DNA from: Bolinopsis microptera
Lineage: Eukaryota > Ctenophora > Tentaculata > Lobata > Bolinopsidae
Direction of reading: 5' to 3'
Length of the DNA stretch: 64,000 nucleotides
NCBI RefSeq assembly: GCF_026151205.1
Contig: NC_087084.1
Coordinates: forward strand, 10,691,453 to 10,755,452
The first letter of the stretch is position 1; every line of letters begins with the position of its first letter. Both the position numbers and the translations under genes were made by a program. The notes below the pieces were generated by a model that saw nothing but the letters and a program-made list of their open reading frames with translations, was not told where the DNA came from and searched no databases. Below, in pieces: positions 33,436-43,779 of the stretch.

Positions 33436-36400
33436 ATTTTTAAATATTTTTATTATCTAAATATGCAAAGATGGAGCGCCATTGTAAATCCCAACATTCT
33501 ATTTGAATCAACCTGTATTTTTTTGCAAACATTCCAGAAACTCTATTCTAGTATATTACATATGATCATTAAATGCTGCAACTGATCCAAAAAATGATGT
33601 GAATTAAAGAGACAAAATGACGAAGTTTTCAAGCATTTTTGTTTATCAGTAAACCTGATTGAGTGATTATCAGATCACGTGATATGGCACAGCACAAGAA
33701 TCAACTAGTTGATTAGGTTCTCAGTGTACTAGACTATGGTGCATGAGTATGTCACGTAGTACAGATTCGACTTTTTAGGGATAAAGCATGCAACCCCAAA
33801 TCAATTTGGATGCATGAAATCATAGTAAACAATAATAAAATTGTTTTCCAAAAACAATAATCAAATAGAGGCAAAAGATGTCATGTTCTAAAATGCAACA
33901 ATAACACAAAATTTCATAACGTATTATTGTGAAAATGTAACGATATTTGCTTTAGTGCTCGATTTTTATACTACGGTGTAAAATTGATTAATCATTAATA
34001 GTCTATTAATATTAGTAGAGGCTCTTACGGGCATTGTCTGCTCGATACGCTAGGGACCCCATATACACCATACTAGACGTATTTTTGACCGTAGAATCGA
34101 TTAAAAGTGGTTTCAAAATGATTGGACTGATTTTACCTGGTTAAAAATGCAAGAAACCGATTTATATATGTAATAGGCGCCATGAGTTGGCACAGAATTT
34201 TGTTGTCTTTGATTTTGATAAATTTGGTACCAAAAGTTGCCTCTAAGTGTGAATAATGCAAATTCAATGTGTAACACGATAACGTCCAGCTGTATGTGGG
34301 CCTCTTGCATGCATTACAAGAGTTTAAAGGACTAAGGCTATTATATTTATGTCCATAATCATTTCACATAGCCATGTGTATACGCGTACTGCGTGACGCG
34401 CTTTGCTCTATCCAGAGCCCTTGCGCTTGCAGTAGCGTGCGCCCGCCTCTTGACTTGTGAAACAGGCGCGCCCGCAGTGGCGCGAAAGCACATGGTTAGG
34501 TGAAGTCGACGAATCCAATTCGGCGCGCGTCCTGGTAGGTTATAAACCTACAACTTTATATTAATTGAAACAGTGAAATTTATGAATGATGATTAATCAC
34601 TCTACACTCGACTGTCACGTGACTTTTTCAACCCCTTCTCTTATCTAGCTGGTCCTGAACGACTATTCGAAACCCTAACCCTCTCATCTGATCCCAACCC
34701 TAACCTTAACCCAATCCATAACAAAATTTGTTGAGCCCAGCAGCTTTCCTTCCTCTCTTCCCCCGTCGTCTGGAGTGTGTGATTTTTGTCGATGTCCGAG
34801 CTCTTATATTTATCATTAGTTTATGGTTAACTTTCTGTGATTCGACTCGGTATTTTCGTCCCGGCCTAGTGGGACGATGCTTGCTCGCCAGTTAAGCTTA
34901 CTGCAGTAGATAACACTAATTTCTACAAACTGTAGAATATTAAGTATAAAATGTGTCCAGTATGGCGCAAATGCATAATTTGATTATTTTTCGACGCTGT
35001 CGTCGGGGTGAGAGTTATCCGAAATAACTGCATGCCCCTACGATTGCGTCACCACTGGTGAGCAAGCATTTGTTTGTTGTTTAGTTGTGTTGGAAGGGAA
35101 CATTACTTGATTAATTCATCCATTGGGATTTTAATAACGATGAGCTATGATATATATACCGTTCATCTAAGATTATTGGATCAATTTTATTATATGATAA
35201 GATTTTATAAACGAACTTGGCACACAAAAGATTATAATGCGGAGGTTGGCTGGCTCTTTTATAATAAATACGACACTCCAATTTACAGAATGCTTGTTAT
35301 AGAATAAAACAAATAAATATTATCAGACTATACTTGCAGCATGAGTAACTGGTGGATAAGCCCTCGGTAAAAACGGATCCGGAAAAGTCATTGTGGCACT
35401 TGGGTCCTTGGTATTGTCGTCGGTATATTGTCCATTACCTACGTTCTGCTTTCATAGTTTAAACAATAGTGAGTTCTAAACATAAATATAACAGCTTTAA
35501 ACCGACTAAGTATGAATGAATGAAATACCTGACAATCTACACTCCTATAAAAATTAAAAAAGCATGAGTAACTCGTAATGATGTATGATTTCTAAAAACT
35601 CTAAATTAAATTTGGCGCTCACAGGTCCTCATGATCATGTGATCGCCGCATGAGGTTCTGTAAATGCGCAGGGCACCTTCGAGCTTATATTATTCACCTT
35701 ACTGAGGCAGTCAACCAACGCGCAGCTTTATTTTTATGATATGATATGTTTTGATTGTTATTAATAAATACCAAAATTTAAATTTGTTTTCCTAAAATTT
35801 GTTTTCCTAAAAGCAATATGCTGAAACCCTAACCCTAACGATAAATTAGACTAACTTCCGTATACGGTCATATCACGTGATCAAGACAGTTTTTCGCCAA
35901 TATTTCGTCAGGGGAGCATTTTACCCCTATGTCATGTTGTATCACGTGGTGACCCCCACGGTCGCTTCACTATAGAGTTTCGACAATACAGGGGGAGCCT
36001 CGCACTCGTGCGCGGCGGGTCATAGAGAAACAAATTTTTTAGAGAAACAAATTTGAATTTTGATCTTTATTACAGATTAAACATATCATATATAACCATA
36101 AAAGCCGCGCGTCGGCTGATTGCTTCAACTTGGATTGGTAGTAATTTCAGTTTACAGAAGCTGAAGGACGGCAGCTCAAAAGCCCCAGTGAACCATCGGA
36201 AAGATCAAGGACTCGAGTGCCAATAGTGGCTTTTTCGAACCCATTTTCGCCGATTTGCTGTGGCCCAGATGAGCCGCGCCCTGCTGCTTAACGGCACATG
36301 GTGGTTTTTGTTTAAATACTTATTTAAATTTAAGCGATAATTCATTTGGTGGTTTACAGTTTTTGAATCATGTTCATCATTTATTTTTCGTTCAATTATC

Positions 36401-36840
36401 ACGTTTTTACAATTCAGTCATACCATGCATAGTCAACATTGTTGAGGCAACCAGCTTCCGCAGTTCAATAATTGGAGACCGAAAAATATAAATTGATCGA
36501 AATTTACAATTCATCGTTATCAAATATAGTCAATAATATTCTTTACTTGATTCCATTTAGTACATAATAAGTTGGTTTTATTCTCTTGCAACACTACTGC
36601 ACAACAAAAACTGCGCCTGTCCACCAGCAACAGCGCAGTCATAGGTGTGCAGCCAAAGCTATGCCACACACCCATGGCCGCGCCGGTTAAACAACTCTAT
36701 ATTCAATCGTTATATTAGGAAATTTTAGTTAATTCTTTGATCACTCTTCAGTGCCGGTGGGCAGGCGCCCCGCATAGTTGGCTTTCCAAATTTACAGTCT
36801 CAAGAAAGCCGATACGGTAATCGAGTCCCGGAGCAGAACA
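33436..36840. other. Intergenic DNA without supported genes
   Basis: No convincing exon. Notable items: a palindrome GTAGGTTTATAACCTAC-type repeat near 34532-34548 shared with 63860, and degenerate telomere-like CCCTAACC tracts at 34672-34712 and 35824-35840. A 77-codon frame at 35074-35307 has no recognised similarity. Confidence 0.5.
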
Positions 36841-36841
36841 C

Positions 36842-39290
36842 ACATTTAGAAAATTGAAAAATTAAAATTAAAATTAAAATAACAAATTAGAAATTAAAAA
36901 TTAAAAATTACATGACTACGAGAGTCCAGACAGGCGACAAACACACAAACCGGACGAAGAGAGGACCCACTGCTGAATTCGACATATAATGAATTGTTGA
37001 AAACATAATGATTCCTACACTAATATGATCTTGAGGCATGCCCTGCATGTACTGTGCGAGTACATTGTAAATAATATCTGATAAGATGGGCCAAAAATAG
37101 CGGCACAGCGCGCAAAATGCGCGGCGTGACCGCCGAAATTTTATACTTTAGACATTAACATTTTAATCGGCTTTAGCGCTCAGCATATCTTCATTGAGTA
37201 GACATTAGAATTTCAGTTCGTTGGAATCGAAGTTCAGTTCACACCAATCTATTTCGTCGTACCTGGACTGCATGCCGAGTAACTCCTTTTTTATTGTGGA
37301 TTTCACAAGGTTCGTTGATGTAGAGAAGTTGATATTGCTAGCAGTGTTTCTACAATCGTTCCACATTTTTGTCGATTGATATATGAAGGAGGTGGATGGG
37401 GTTGGAGTGATGAATCGATCAGCACGTCTTGATGATCTGTTAAATAGATTTAGGAGTGGGACTGGGGATTCTAATTTATTGATTTTGAACATTTCCAATA
37501 AACATGTGTGTTTGAACAAACTGTGTATGGTTAGTAAACCATTTTTCTTAAATAGCGGTTTTGTGTGCTGTTTTTCATAGAAGTCGCTTCCTAATTTTTG
37601 CTTGTCTTTACTTCGTGTTCTAGCACAAGTTCTAAACTTTTCTAAGTACGCCTCTCGGTTACCAAATAGTATTCTAACACATTTCTTCTGAGTGATAAAT
37701 ATTGGTTCAAGCCTGTTGTTACTAAGGCCACCCCATACTGATATCCCAAATCGCAAGTGTGATTCAAATAGTGTGTAGTACAGTTCTTTGTAGAGTTTTT
37801 CTGGAATAATGTGCCGTATTCTACAAATTTTCCCACTTTCACATTTCAGCTTTGTGTTGAGCGACCGTATATGAGCATCCCATTTAAGCTGATCATCAAT
37901 AATAACACCAAGAAACTTCACCTTTTTGACTTGCTTTATTACTACATTGTTTAGAGTAAGTACGTGTTCTTCTTCATTATGTTCTACCTTGCTTTTTCTA
38001 TTCGTTGGTTTAAAGTGAATGTAACAGCATTTCTTAATGTTAATATGCAGGAGATTACATTTCATATACAGTTGTACCAGTTTGAGAATTTGGTTTGCTC
38101 GTTCATATAACTTTATCTTACATTCATCCGCGACAAATATATTTGTATCGTCAGCAAATAGAATGAACTTGCCTAGTTCAGTTGCCCTATATAGGTCGTT
38201 GATATAAATAATAAATAGTAACGGACCAAGACAAGATCCCTGGGGTACTCCAAAGAGAACTGGAAGCTTGTCAGACTCTTCTCCTAGGACCGAGACGTAT
38301 TGATATCTATTAGAGAGATAACTAGCAATGAGTTTGTTGGCATTGCCTCGAATTCCGTAATTATCTAGCTTACTCAGTAATTTGTCAGCTGAGATGGTAT
38401 CGAATGCTTTGCTTAGATCAATGAATATTCCGAGCACGTGCTGCTTTTTATTAAGGCATGATTCTATATAATTCACTGAGAAATTCAGGGCATGACTAGT
38501 AGAGTGATTTTTACGGAATCCATACTGATTTTCATAGATCATATTTTGTGACTGGAAAAAGCTGTATAGCCTACTATATATAATTTTCTCGAATAACTTA
38601 CCAAATACGGCTAAGGTAGAGACTGGTCTATAGTTTTCAAGTAATTCTTCATTTTCTTTCTTGTATATGGGACTGATCCTGCCAATCTTTAAATCGTCCG
38701 GGAATATTCCATCCTTCAAACATTCATTGTATAGTACAGATAATAGGGGGGCGATAATTCTGGATGACGCTTTTACAACATGTATTGGGATATCAGACGA
38801 TTTGCCATTTTTCAATTCTGATATTATTTTACATACTTCATCGATTGTACAATCATGCATGTAAATACTGGTCGTGTTGGATTTTGGTAGGTAGTCATAG
38901 ATACTGGGGATGCCATTAATTAATAGTTCGCCGATTTCATTGTATGCCTCGTTAAGATTAGAAGCTAGGGAGACAAAGTACTTATTAAACTCATTAGCTA
39001 TTACCCTACGATTAGTAATTTTTTCATTATTGATAGTAAATAGAGGTTTGGTTTGTCGTTTTCGTTTACCCCGTATTTGGTTAATTAATTCCCACGTCTT
39101 TTTACTGTTTCCGTGCAACTCTGCAAATTTTCCACCATAGAACTTAGATTGAGCATTGCGGCGATCTTTTTTGACCTTCCGCCTGCAGTCACTGTATTTT
39201 TTATACTTGTCACGTTTTTTTTAATACTTGTCACGTTTTTGAGCAACATATTGGGCATTGGCATGTCCCCCCTTTATTTCCTTCATACAA
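36842..39290 (-). mobile_element. CR1/Jockey-like LINE, 5'-truncated
   Basis: The unit comprises the RT ORF, about 300 bases of 3' sequence and an AT-rich TTTTAAT-type microsatellite (36850-36912) that may be its 3' end, as in CR1-group LINEs that lack poly-A. Codons homologous to the RT linker can be followed upstream to about 39290. No endonuclease domain is present, so the copy is 5'-truncated. The 3' limit is inferred. Confidence 0.6.
37205..39118 (-). CDS. Reverse transcriptase ORF of a CR1/Jockey-like LINE
   Basis: An uninterrupted frame of about 637 codons. RT motifs in order: ISPIYKKENEELLENYRPVS, YGFRKNHSTSHAL, LGIFIDLSKAFDTI (motif A Asp), GVPQGSCLGPLLFIIYINDL (motif B) and FILFADDTNIF (FADD near 38147-38158). 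A thumb and C-terminal region follow (LYKELYYTLFESHLRFGISVWGG; KMWNDCRN). The frame is also open upstream (KKYSDCRRKVKKDRRNAQSK) as far as a small tandem duplication near 39205-39240 that brings in a stop. Since no stop interrupts the RT, the insertion is young or the ORF is constrained, but the endonuclease is missing. Confidence 0.85.
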   Translation of the reverse strand: MHGNSKKTWELINQIRGKRKRQTKPLFTINNEKITNRRVIANEFNKYFVSLASNLNEAYNEIGELLINGIPSIYDYLPKSNTTSIYMHDCTIDEVCKIISELKNGKSSDIPIHVVKASSRIIAPLLSVLYNECLKDGIFPDDLKIGRISPIYKKENEELLENYRPVSTLAVFGKLFEKIIYSRLYSFFQSQNMIYENQYGFRKNHSTSHALNFSVNYIESCLNKKQHVLGIFIDLSKAFDTISADKLLSKLDNYGIRGNANKLIASYLSNRYQYVSVLGEESDKLPVLFGVPQGSCLGPLLFIIYINDLYRATELGKFILFADDTNIFVADECKIKLYERANQILKLVQLYMKCNLLHINIKKCCYIHFKPTNRKSKVEHNEEEHVLTLNNVVIKQVKKVKFLGVIIDDQLKWDAHIRSLNTKLKCESGKICRIRHIIPEKLYKELYYTLFESHLRFGISVWGGLSNNRLEPIFITQKKCVRILFGNREAYLEKFRTCARTRSKDKQKLGSDFYEKQHTKPLFKKNGLLTIHSLFKHTCLLEMFKINKLESPVPLLNLFNRSSRRADRFITPTPSTSFIYQSTKMWNDCRNTASNINFSTSTNLVKSTIKKELLGMQSRYDEIDWCELNFDSNELKF

Positions 39291-40400
39291 CGTATGACAA
39301 ATGTCATGGTGGTGATTCAGAATCAGCGTCCGAAAATACATCGATTGAAGTTGGTTTCAACTGTCAGGGGCCCTTTTCTTATTAGAACAATATCGAAGAT
39401 CGACTGTAGAGTGATTTAGCACGCTTGGAAATTTATATGTTATAGGCCAAAAAATAAAAATTTTCGCGAAAAAAGCACGCGCGGAAAACAAGCGCCGTGT
39501 TGGAGGACTTCGCCGTTTCAACGCGCCGCGCAAACTATAGCATTCTTGCTTCGCATCGAAGAGATTTGACGAGATCGTTGCTTTGCTTAATTTACCTGGA
39601 GACCACAGGCTATTATGTTATCAAAGATTCGGCGGAATGACAGGCTGAGCGCCGCCCAGTAATATGGGCAGCGCCCATCCAATGCAATAATGCTTCTCGT
39701 AACCAAAATACATCGAATCAGGTAGATTTTAAAGAGCGCGATTAGATTTCGACCATTCTGTCAGAACAGTCAAAATCTAATCGCGCCCGATTTCAACTGT
39801 CAGGGGCCTTTTTAGAAAAATTTCGAATATTGACTGTATAGTGATTTAGCATGCTCGGATAATTTAGCATGTTGACCTCAATTGAGCTATCTCAATTACT
39901 TAAACCAAAGGCAGTTGGCAAAAGGAGTCAGTTGCTTGTAAGAATTAGTCACTAGATAGATTAGAAACAAATAAAGTTAAACAGCCTTATAAGATACCAT
40001 TTAGCAATCAACCTTGGATCACAACTTTGGCATAAATCAAGACAATAATTTCAAAAAATATAGATATGGTTCAAACTTAGAACTTTTAAAATGAATGAAC
40101 TTTTAAAATAGGATAATGTTTTAATTTGATAAATTTTAAGAATATTGATTTGATAAATAATTAATTTTGGTGGGAAATATTTAGTATATATTTCTTCACA
40201 TAATGTGATGATGTGATGTCATGATGTGATGTCATAAATTTTACTTTACTTTTTTACTTTAGAATTTCTGAAAGTTTCGTAAAATTTCATTGATTAAAGA
40301 GGGTTTGGTTTGCCACATTCAAGTGATTTCCCAAAATGTCAAGTTGATTGTTCACGATTAAGCCGAGTTATGATCATTTGAAGATCTAGAAAATGCTCCC
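39291..40400. other. Intergenic DNA with a direct repeat and a hairpin
   Basis: An about 80-bp segment with TTTCAACTGTCAGGGGCC and GTGATTTAGCA occurs near 39356 and 39788. A hairpin around 39735-39786 pairs GCGCGATTAGATTT with AAATCTAATCGCGC. No gene seen. Confidence 0.5.
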
Positions 40401-40412
40401 TTCACGCCACTG

Positions 40413-40634
40413 GTGTCCAGTACTACAGGAGGAATGCCGTTTGAGGCTTCACAGTTCCTAAAACATCTCGCTGAAAAGATTAGCCAACGGTATTGTGATG
40501 TGATGTCATTTGTCAGACACAGACTACCCAGAACCTGTATAATCTCTATCAGGGGTTACAGAGGTACCAGACCTCTTCAACCCACGGCGATAAGTGATTT
40601 GGACCTTAACCTGATCAACACTCCTGAACCATAA
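40413..40634 (+). pseudogene. Retroelement ORF remnant (C-terminal fragment)
   Basis: About 73 codons reading GGMPFEASQFLKHLAEKIS, then VMSFVRHRLP and ISIRGYRG, ending at a TAA. The pattern (GGM, LA.KIS, Y..VM..VR.RL, IRG.RG) is like the C-terminus of transposon-encoded proteins common in cnidarian genomes. I place it from memory of the pattern only. No upstream continuation is seen. Confidence 0.35.
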
Positions 40635-41144
40635 AAGGTCATGGAGTGCTTGTTGGGTGTGGGTCTAAACTGCTTTTTGTTGTGATGTGAATTTGTGAAT
40701 TTTATTTTTATAGTTAATGATAATAATAATTAATTAATGTTATTTTTATACAGCACCAAAAGGTTAAGTAATTTAAATTTAACCCTTAGGTTCAGCTGTA
40801 AATGACAGCTAACACTATTAATGCTAAGTACCAAACAACAAGTGGGAGGTGGATCGTTGGTATACCATTAAATCGATTTAACACCGCAATTCCAGTCGCA
40901 AGCCTGGGACCACTACTAGCATAGTCACAACATCTACAAAGCTGCCATATAGCCTGACTGACAACTTTCTCGACTGACTGACAATGTTTCTTCTTTTCCC
41001 CATTTAGAATACAAAGATTAGTACATTTTAGCTTATGATTAATATTATATTTTTACCTATAGTTTACCTAGATTAAATTAACGATTGTGCATCTTTGCCT
41101 TAGACTGAGGTGAAACAAGAATAGTTGACCATTTATATATTAGA

Positions 41145-43132
41145 GGGGGGGTGTCACGTCCGTCTATGTCCGCTTGTCTCATAGAATCCAAAAAGGACAG
41201 GACATAGGCGGACATAGGCGGACATAGACGGACATAGGCGGACATAGGCGGACATAGACGGACATAGGCGGACATAGGCGGACATTAATGGACACCTAAA
41301 TTGCTAAATAAAATGTTCAATTTTTGCTGTTATAGGGGGGATCATGTTTTTTGTCCGTTCGGTACCCTATATTTTCAAAACGGACAAAAAATAGAGCGGA
41401 CAAAAACGGACAAAAATGGACAAAAACGGACAAAAATGGAAATAACATTTAGATGCTTCCTCCTCCTACTCTTCCTCCTCCTCCCCCTGGGTCTTCCTGA
41501 TCTTCCTCAGTCCTCTTCCTCCTCCCCTCCGCAGTCCTCCTCCTACTCCTCCTCCTCGTCCTCAGTCCTCCTCATCAGTCCTCAACAGTCCTCCTCCTCC
41601 CCAGTCCTCCTCCTCCTCCTGAGTCCTCCTCCTGGGTCATCCTCCTGGGTCCTTCTCCTCCTCTTCATCCTCCTCCTCTTCCTCCTCAGTCCTCCATCCT
41701 CCTCCTCAGTCCTCCCCCAGTCCCCCTCCTCCTCCTCCTATTCAGTCCTCCTCCTCCTCCTTCTCAGTCCTCCTCAGTCCTCCTCCTCCTCCTCCTCTTC
41801 CCTCTCAGTCATCCTCCTCAGCCATCCTCCTCAGTCCTCCTCAGTCCTCCTCCTCCTGGGTCCTCCTCCTCCTCTTCATCCTCCTCCTGATCCTCTTCCT
41901 CCTCGGTCCTCAGTCCTCCTCCTCCTGGGTCCTCCTCCTCATCCTTCTCATCAGTCCTCCTCTTCCCAAGTCCTCTCCCAGTCCCCCTCCTTCTCCTCCT
42001 CCTATTCAGTCCTCCTCCTCCTCCTCCTCAGTTCTCCTCAGTCCTTCTCATTTCTCCTAAGTCCTCCTCCTGAGTCCTCCTCCTCTTCCTTCTGAGTCCT
42101 CCTCCTGAGTCCTCCTCCTCCTCCCTCTCAGTCATCCTCTTCAGTCATCCTCCTCAGCCATCCTCCCCAGCCATCCTCCTCAGCCATCCTCCTCAGTACT
42201 CCTCAGTCCTCCTCAGTCCTCCTCCTTCTCAGTCATCGTCAGTCCTCCTCCTCAGTCCTCCTCCTCCTCCTGGGTCCTCCTCCTCCTCCTGGGTCTTCCT
42301 GATCCTCCCCAGTCCTCTTCCTCCTCCCCTCATCAGTCCTCCTCCTACTTTTCCTCCTCGTCCTCAGTCCTCCTCATCAGTCCTCAACAGTTCTCCTCCT
42401 CCCCAGTCCTCCTCCTCCTGGGGCCTTTTCCTGGGTCCTCCTCCAGGGTTCTCCTCCTCCTTGGTCCTCTTCCTCCTGGGTCCTCCTTCTCCTCCTCAGT
42501 CCTTCTCCTCCTCCTCCTCCTCAGTCCTCTTCCTCCTCCTCCTCCCTCTCAGTCATCCTCCTCAGCCATCCTCCTCAGCCATCCTCCTCAGTCCTCCTCC
42601 TTCTCAGTCCTCCTCAGTCCTCCTCCTGAGTCCTCCTCCTCCTGAGTCATCCTCCTCAGTTCTCCTCCTCCTCCTCCTAGGTCCCCCTTCTGGGTCCTCC
42701 TCCTCCTCCTCCTCCTGGGTCTTCCTGATCCTTCTCCTCCCTCTCAGTCATCCTCCTCAGTCATCCTCCTCAGTCATCCTCCTCAGTCATCCTCCTCAGC
42801 CATCCTCCTCAGCCATCCTTCTCAGCCATCCTCCTCAGTACTCTTCAGTACTCTTCAGTACTCTTCAGTCCTCAAAATGTTTGTCCGCTAATGTCCATCA
42901 ATGTCCGCTAATGTCCACCAATGTCTATCTAAGTCCGCCAATGTCCGTCCGGGTCCGCCAATGACCGTCCGAGTCCGCCAATGTCCGTCCGAGTCCGCCA
43001 ATGTCCGTCCGAGTCCGCCAATGTCCGTCTGTGTCCGCCAATGTCCCAAAAAACACGTCCGTTGTCTCATAGAATCCAAAAAGGACAGGACATAGGCGGA
43101 CATAGACGGACATGACACCCCCCCCCCCCCCC
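41145..43132. mobile_element. G-run-capped inverted-repeat element with polypyrimidine core
   Basis: The left end is G7 followed by TGTCACGTCCGTCTATGTCC; the right end is its inverse, GGACATAGACGGACATGACA then C15 (43118-43132). ATTAGA flanks both sides exactly (41139-41144 and 43133-43138), a clear 6-bp target duplication. Next to the ends are short repeats (GGACATAGGC, CGGACAAAAA; right side GTCCGAGTCCGCCAAT). TTGTCTCATAGAATCCAAAA recurs in the same orientation near both ends. The core (41456-42870) is CCTCCTCAGT-type pyrimidine DNA, the complement of the core at 19850-22095. No coding potential is accepted. Confidence 0.7.
41456..42870. repeat. 1.4-kb polypyrimidine tract
   Basis: TCCTCCTCAGTCCTCCTCCT-like repeats with TGGGTCC and CAGCCATCC variants. 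Complementary in composition and motif to the polypurine core at 19850-22095, so the two G-run-capped elements carry related cores in opposite orientation. Confidence 0.95.
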
Positions 43133-43779
43133 ATTAGAATTGAACTTAGGGTTTTATTTTTTACCTCAGTTTTAAAAATATGTACCATTTTTATAGCATT
43201 AAATCTATTGTATTGGTTTATATATTTTTCGCGGGTGTCTATCCTTATAGCTAGACAATTACCATTGCTGAAATTATCTGTATACTGTTCGAAGCATTTC
43301 ATTACTATTTTAAGATCTGGTGGATACTTGATCCCGAAATTTAATCAGTGATCTCCTCACTCAATCCACCGTCTGACTGGTTCGAGACTGCTGTTGGTTT
43401 TAAGCACTTAATCTGACACATTTTTGACAAATTTTGGCATTTTAGGGGGATCTATAAGGGGGTTTCTGGGAGGCAGCGATTAATTCTGACAGTTTCAGAT
43501 GGTTATCTATTAAGCACATTTGTCAGGAAACGGCAAATATCATGAGAATATGTTTCAGCTGCATACTGAAGGGACTTATGAAATTATATATAGTGCCTAT
43601 GTAATTTAGAAAATGTAAAACCTATACTCAGCAAAGTTAAGTTTGAACAAAAATTAACTGAATTATCAGGTAGGGGCTGGTAACTTATGTATAAAAAAAG
43701 ATATCAGTAACACTGTCAGAAGAAATATTGTCCTTTATAGAGAAAATTGACAAAGTGGCCTAATCTTAACATCAGTAGG

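Noticed and set aside
34672-34712. Chromosome end (CCCTAACC tracts), also at 35824 and 63815
   Set aside because: Short, degenerate and internal; coding genes continue on both sides.
35074-35307. 77-codon + strand ORF
   Set aside because: No motif, no splice partners and AT-rich composition typical of the flanks.
41301-42964. Ser/Pro/Leu-rich ORFs in the polypyrimidine tract
   Set aside because: TCC/CTC repeats lack stops in most frames; no independent coding evidence.
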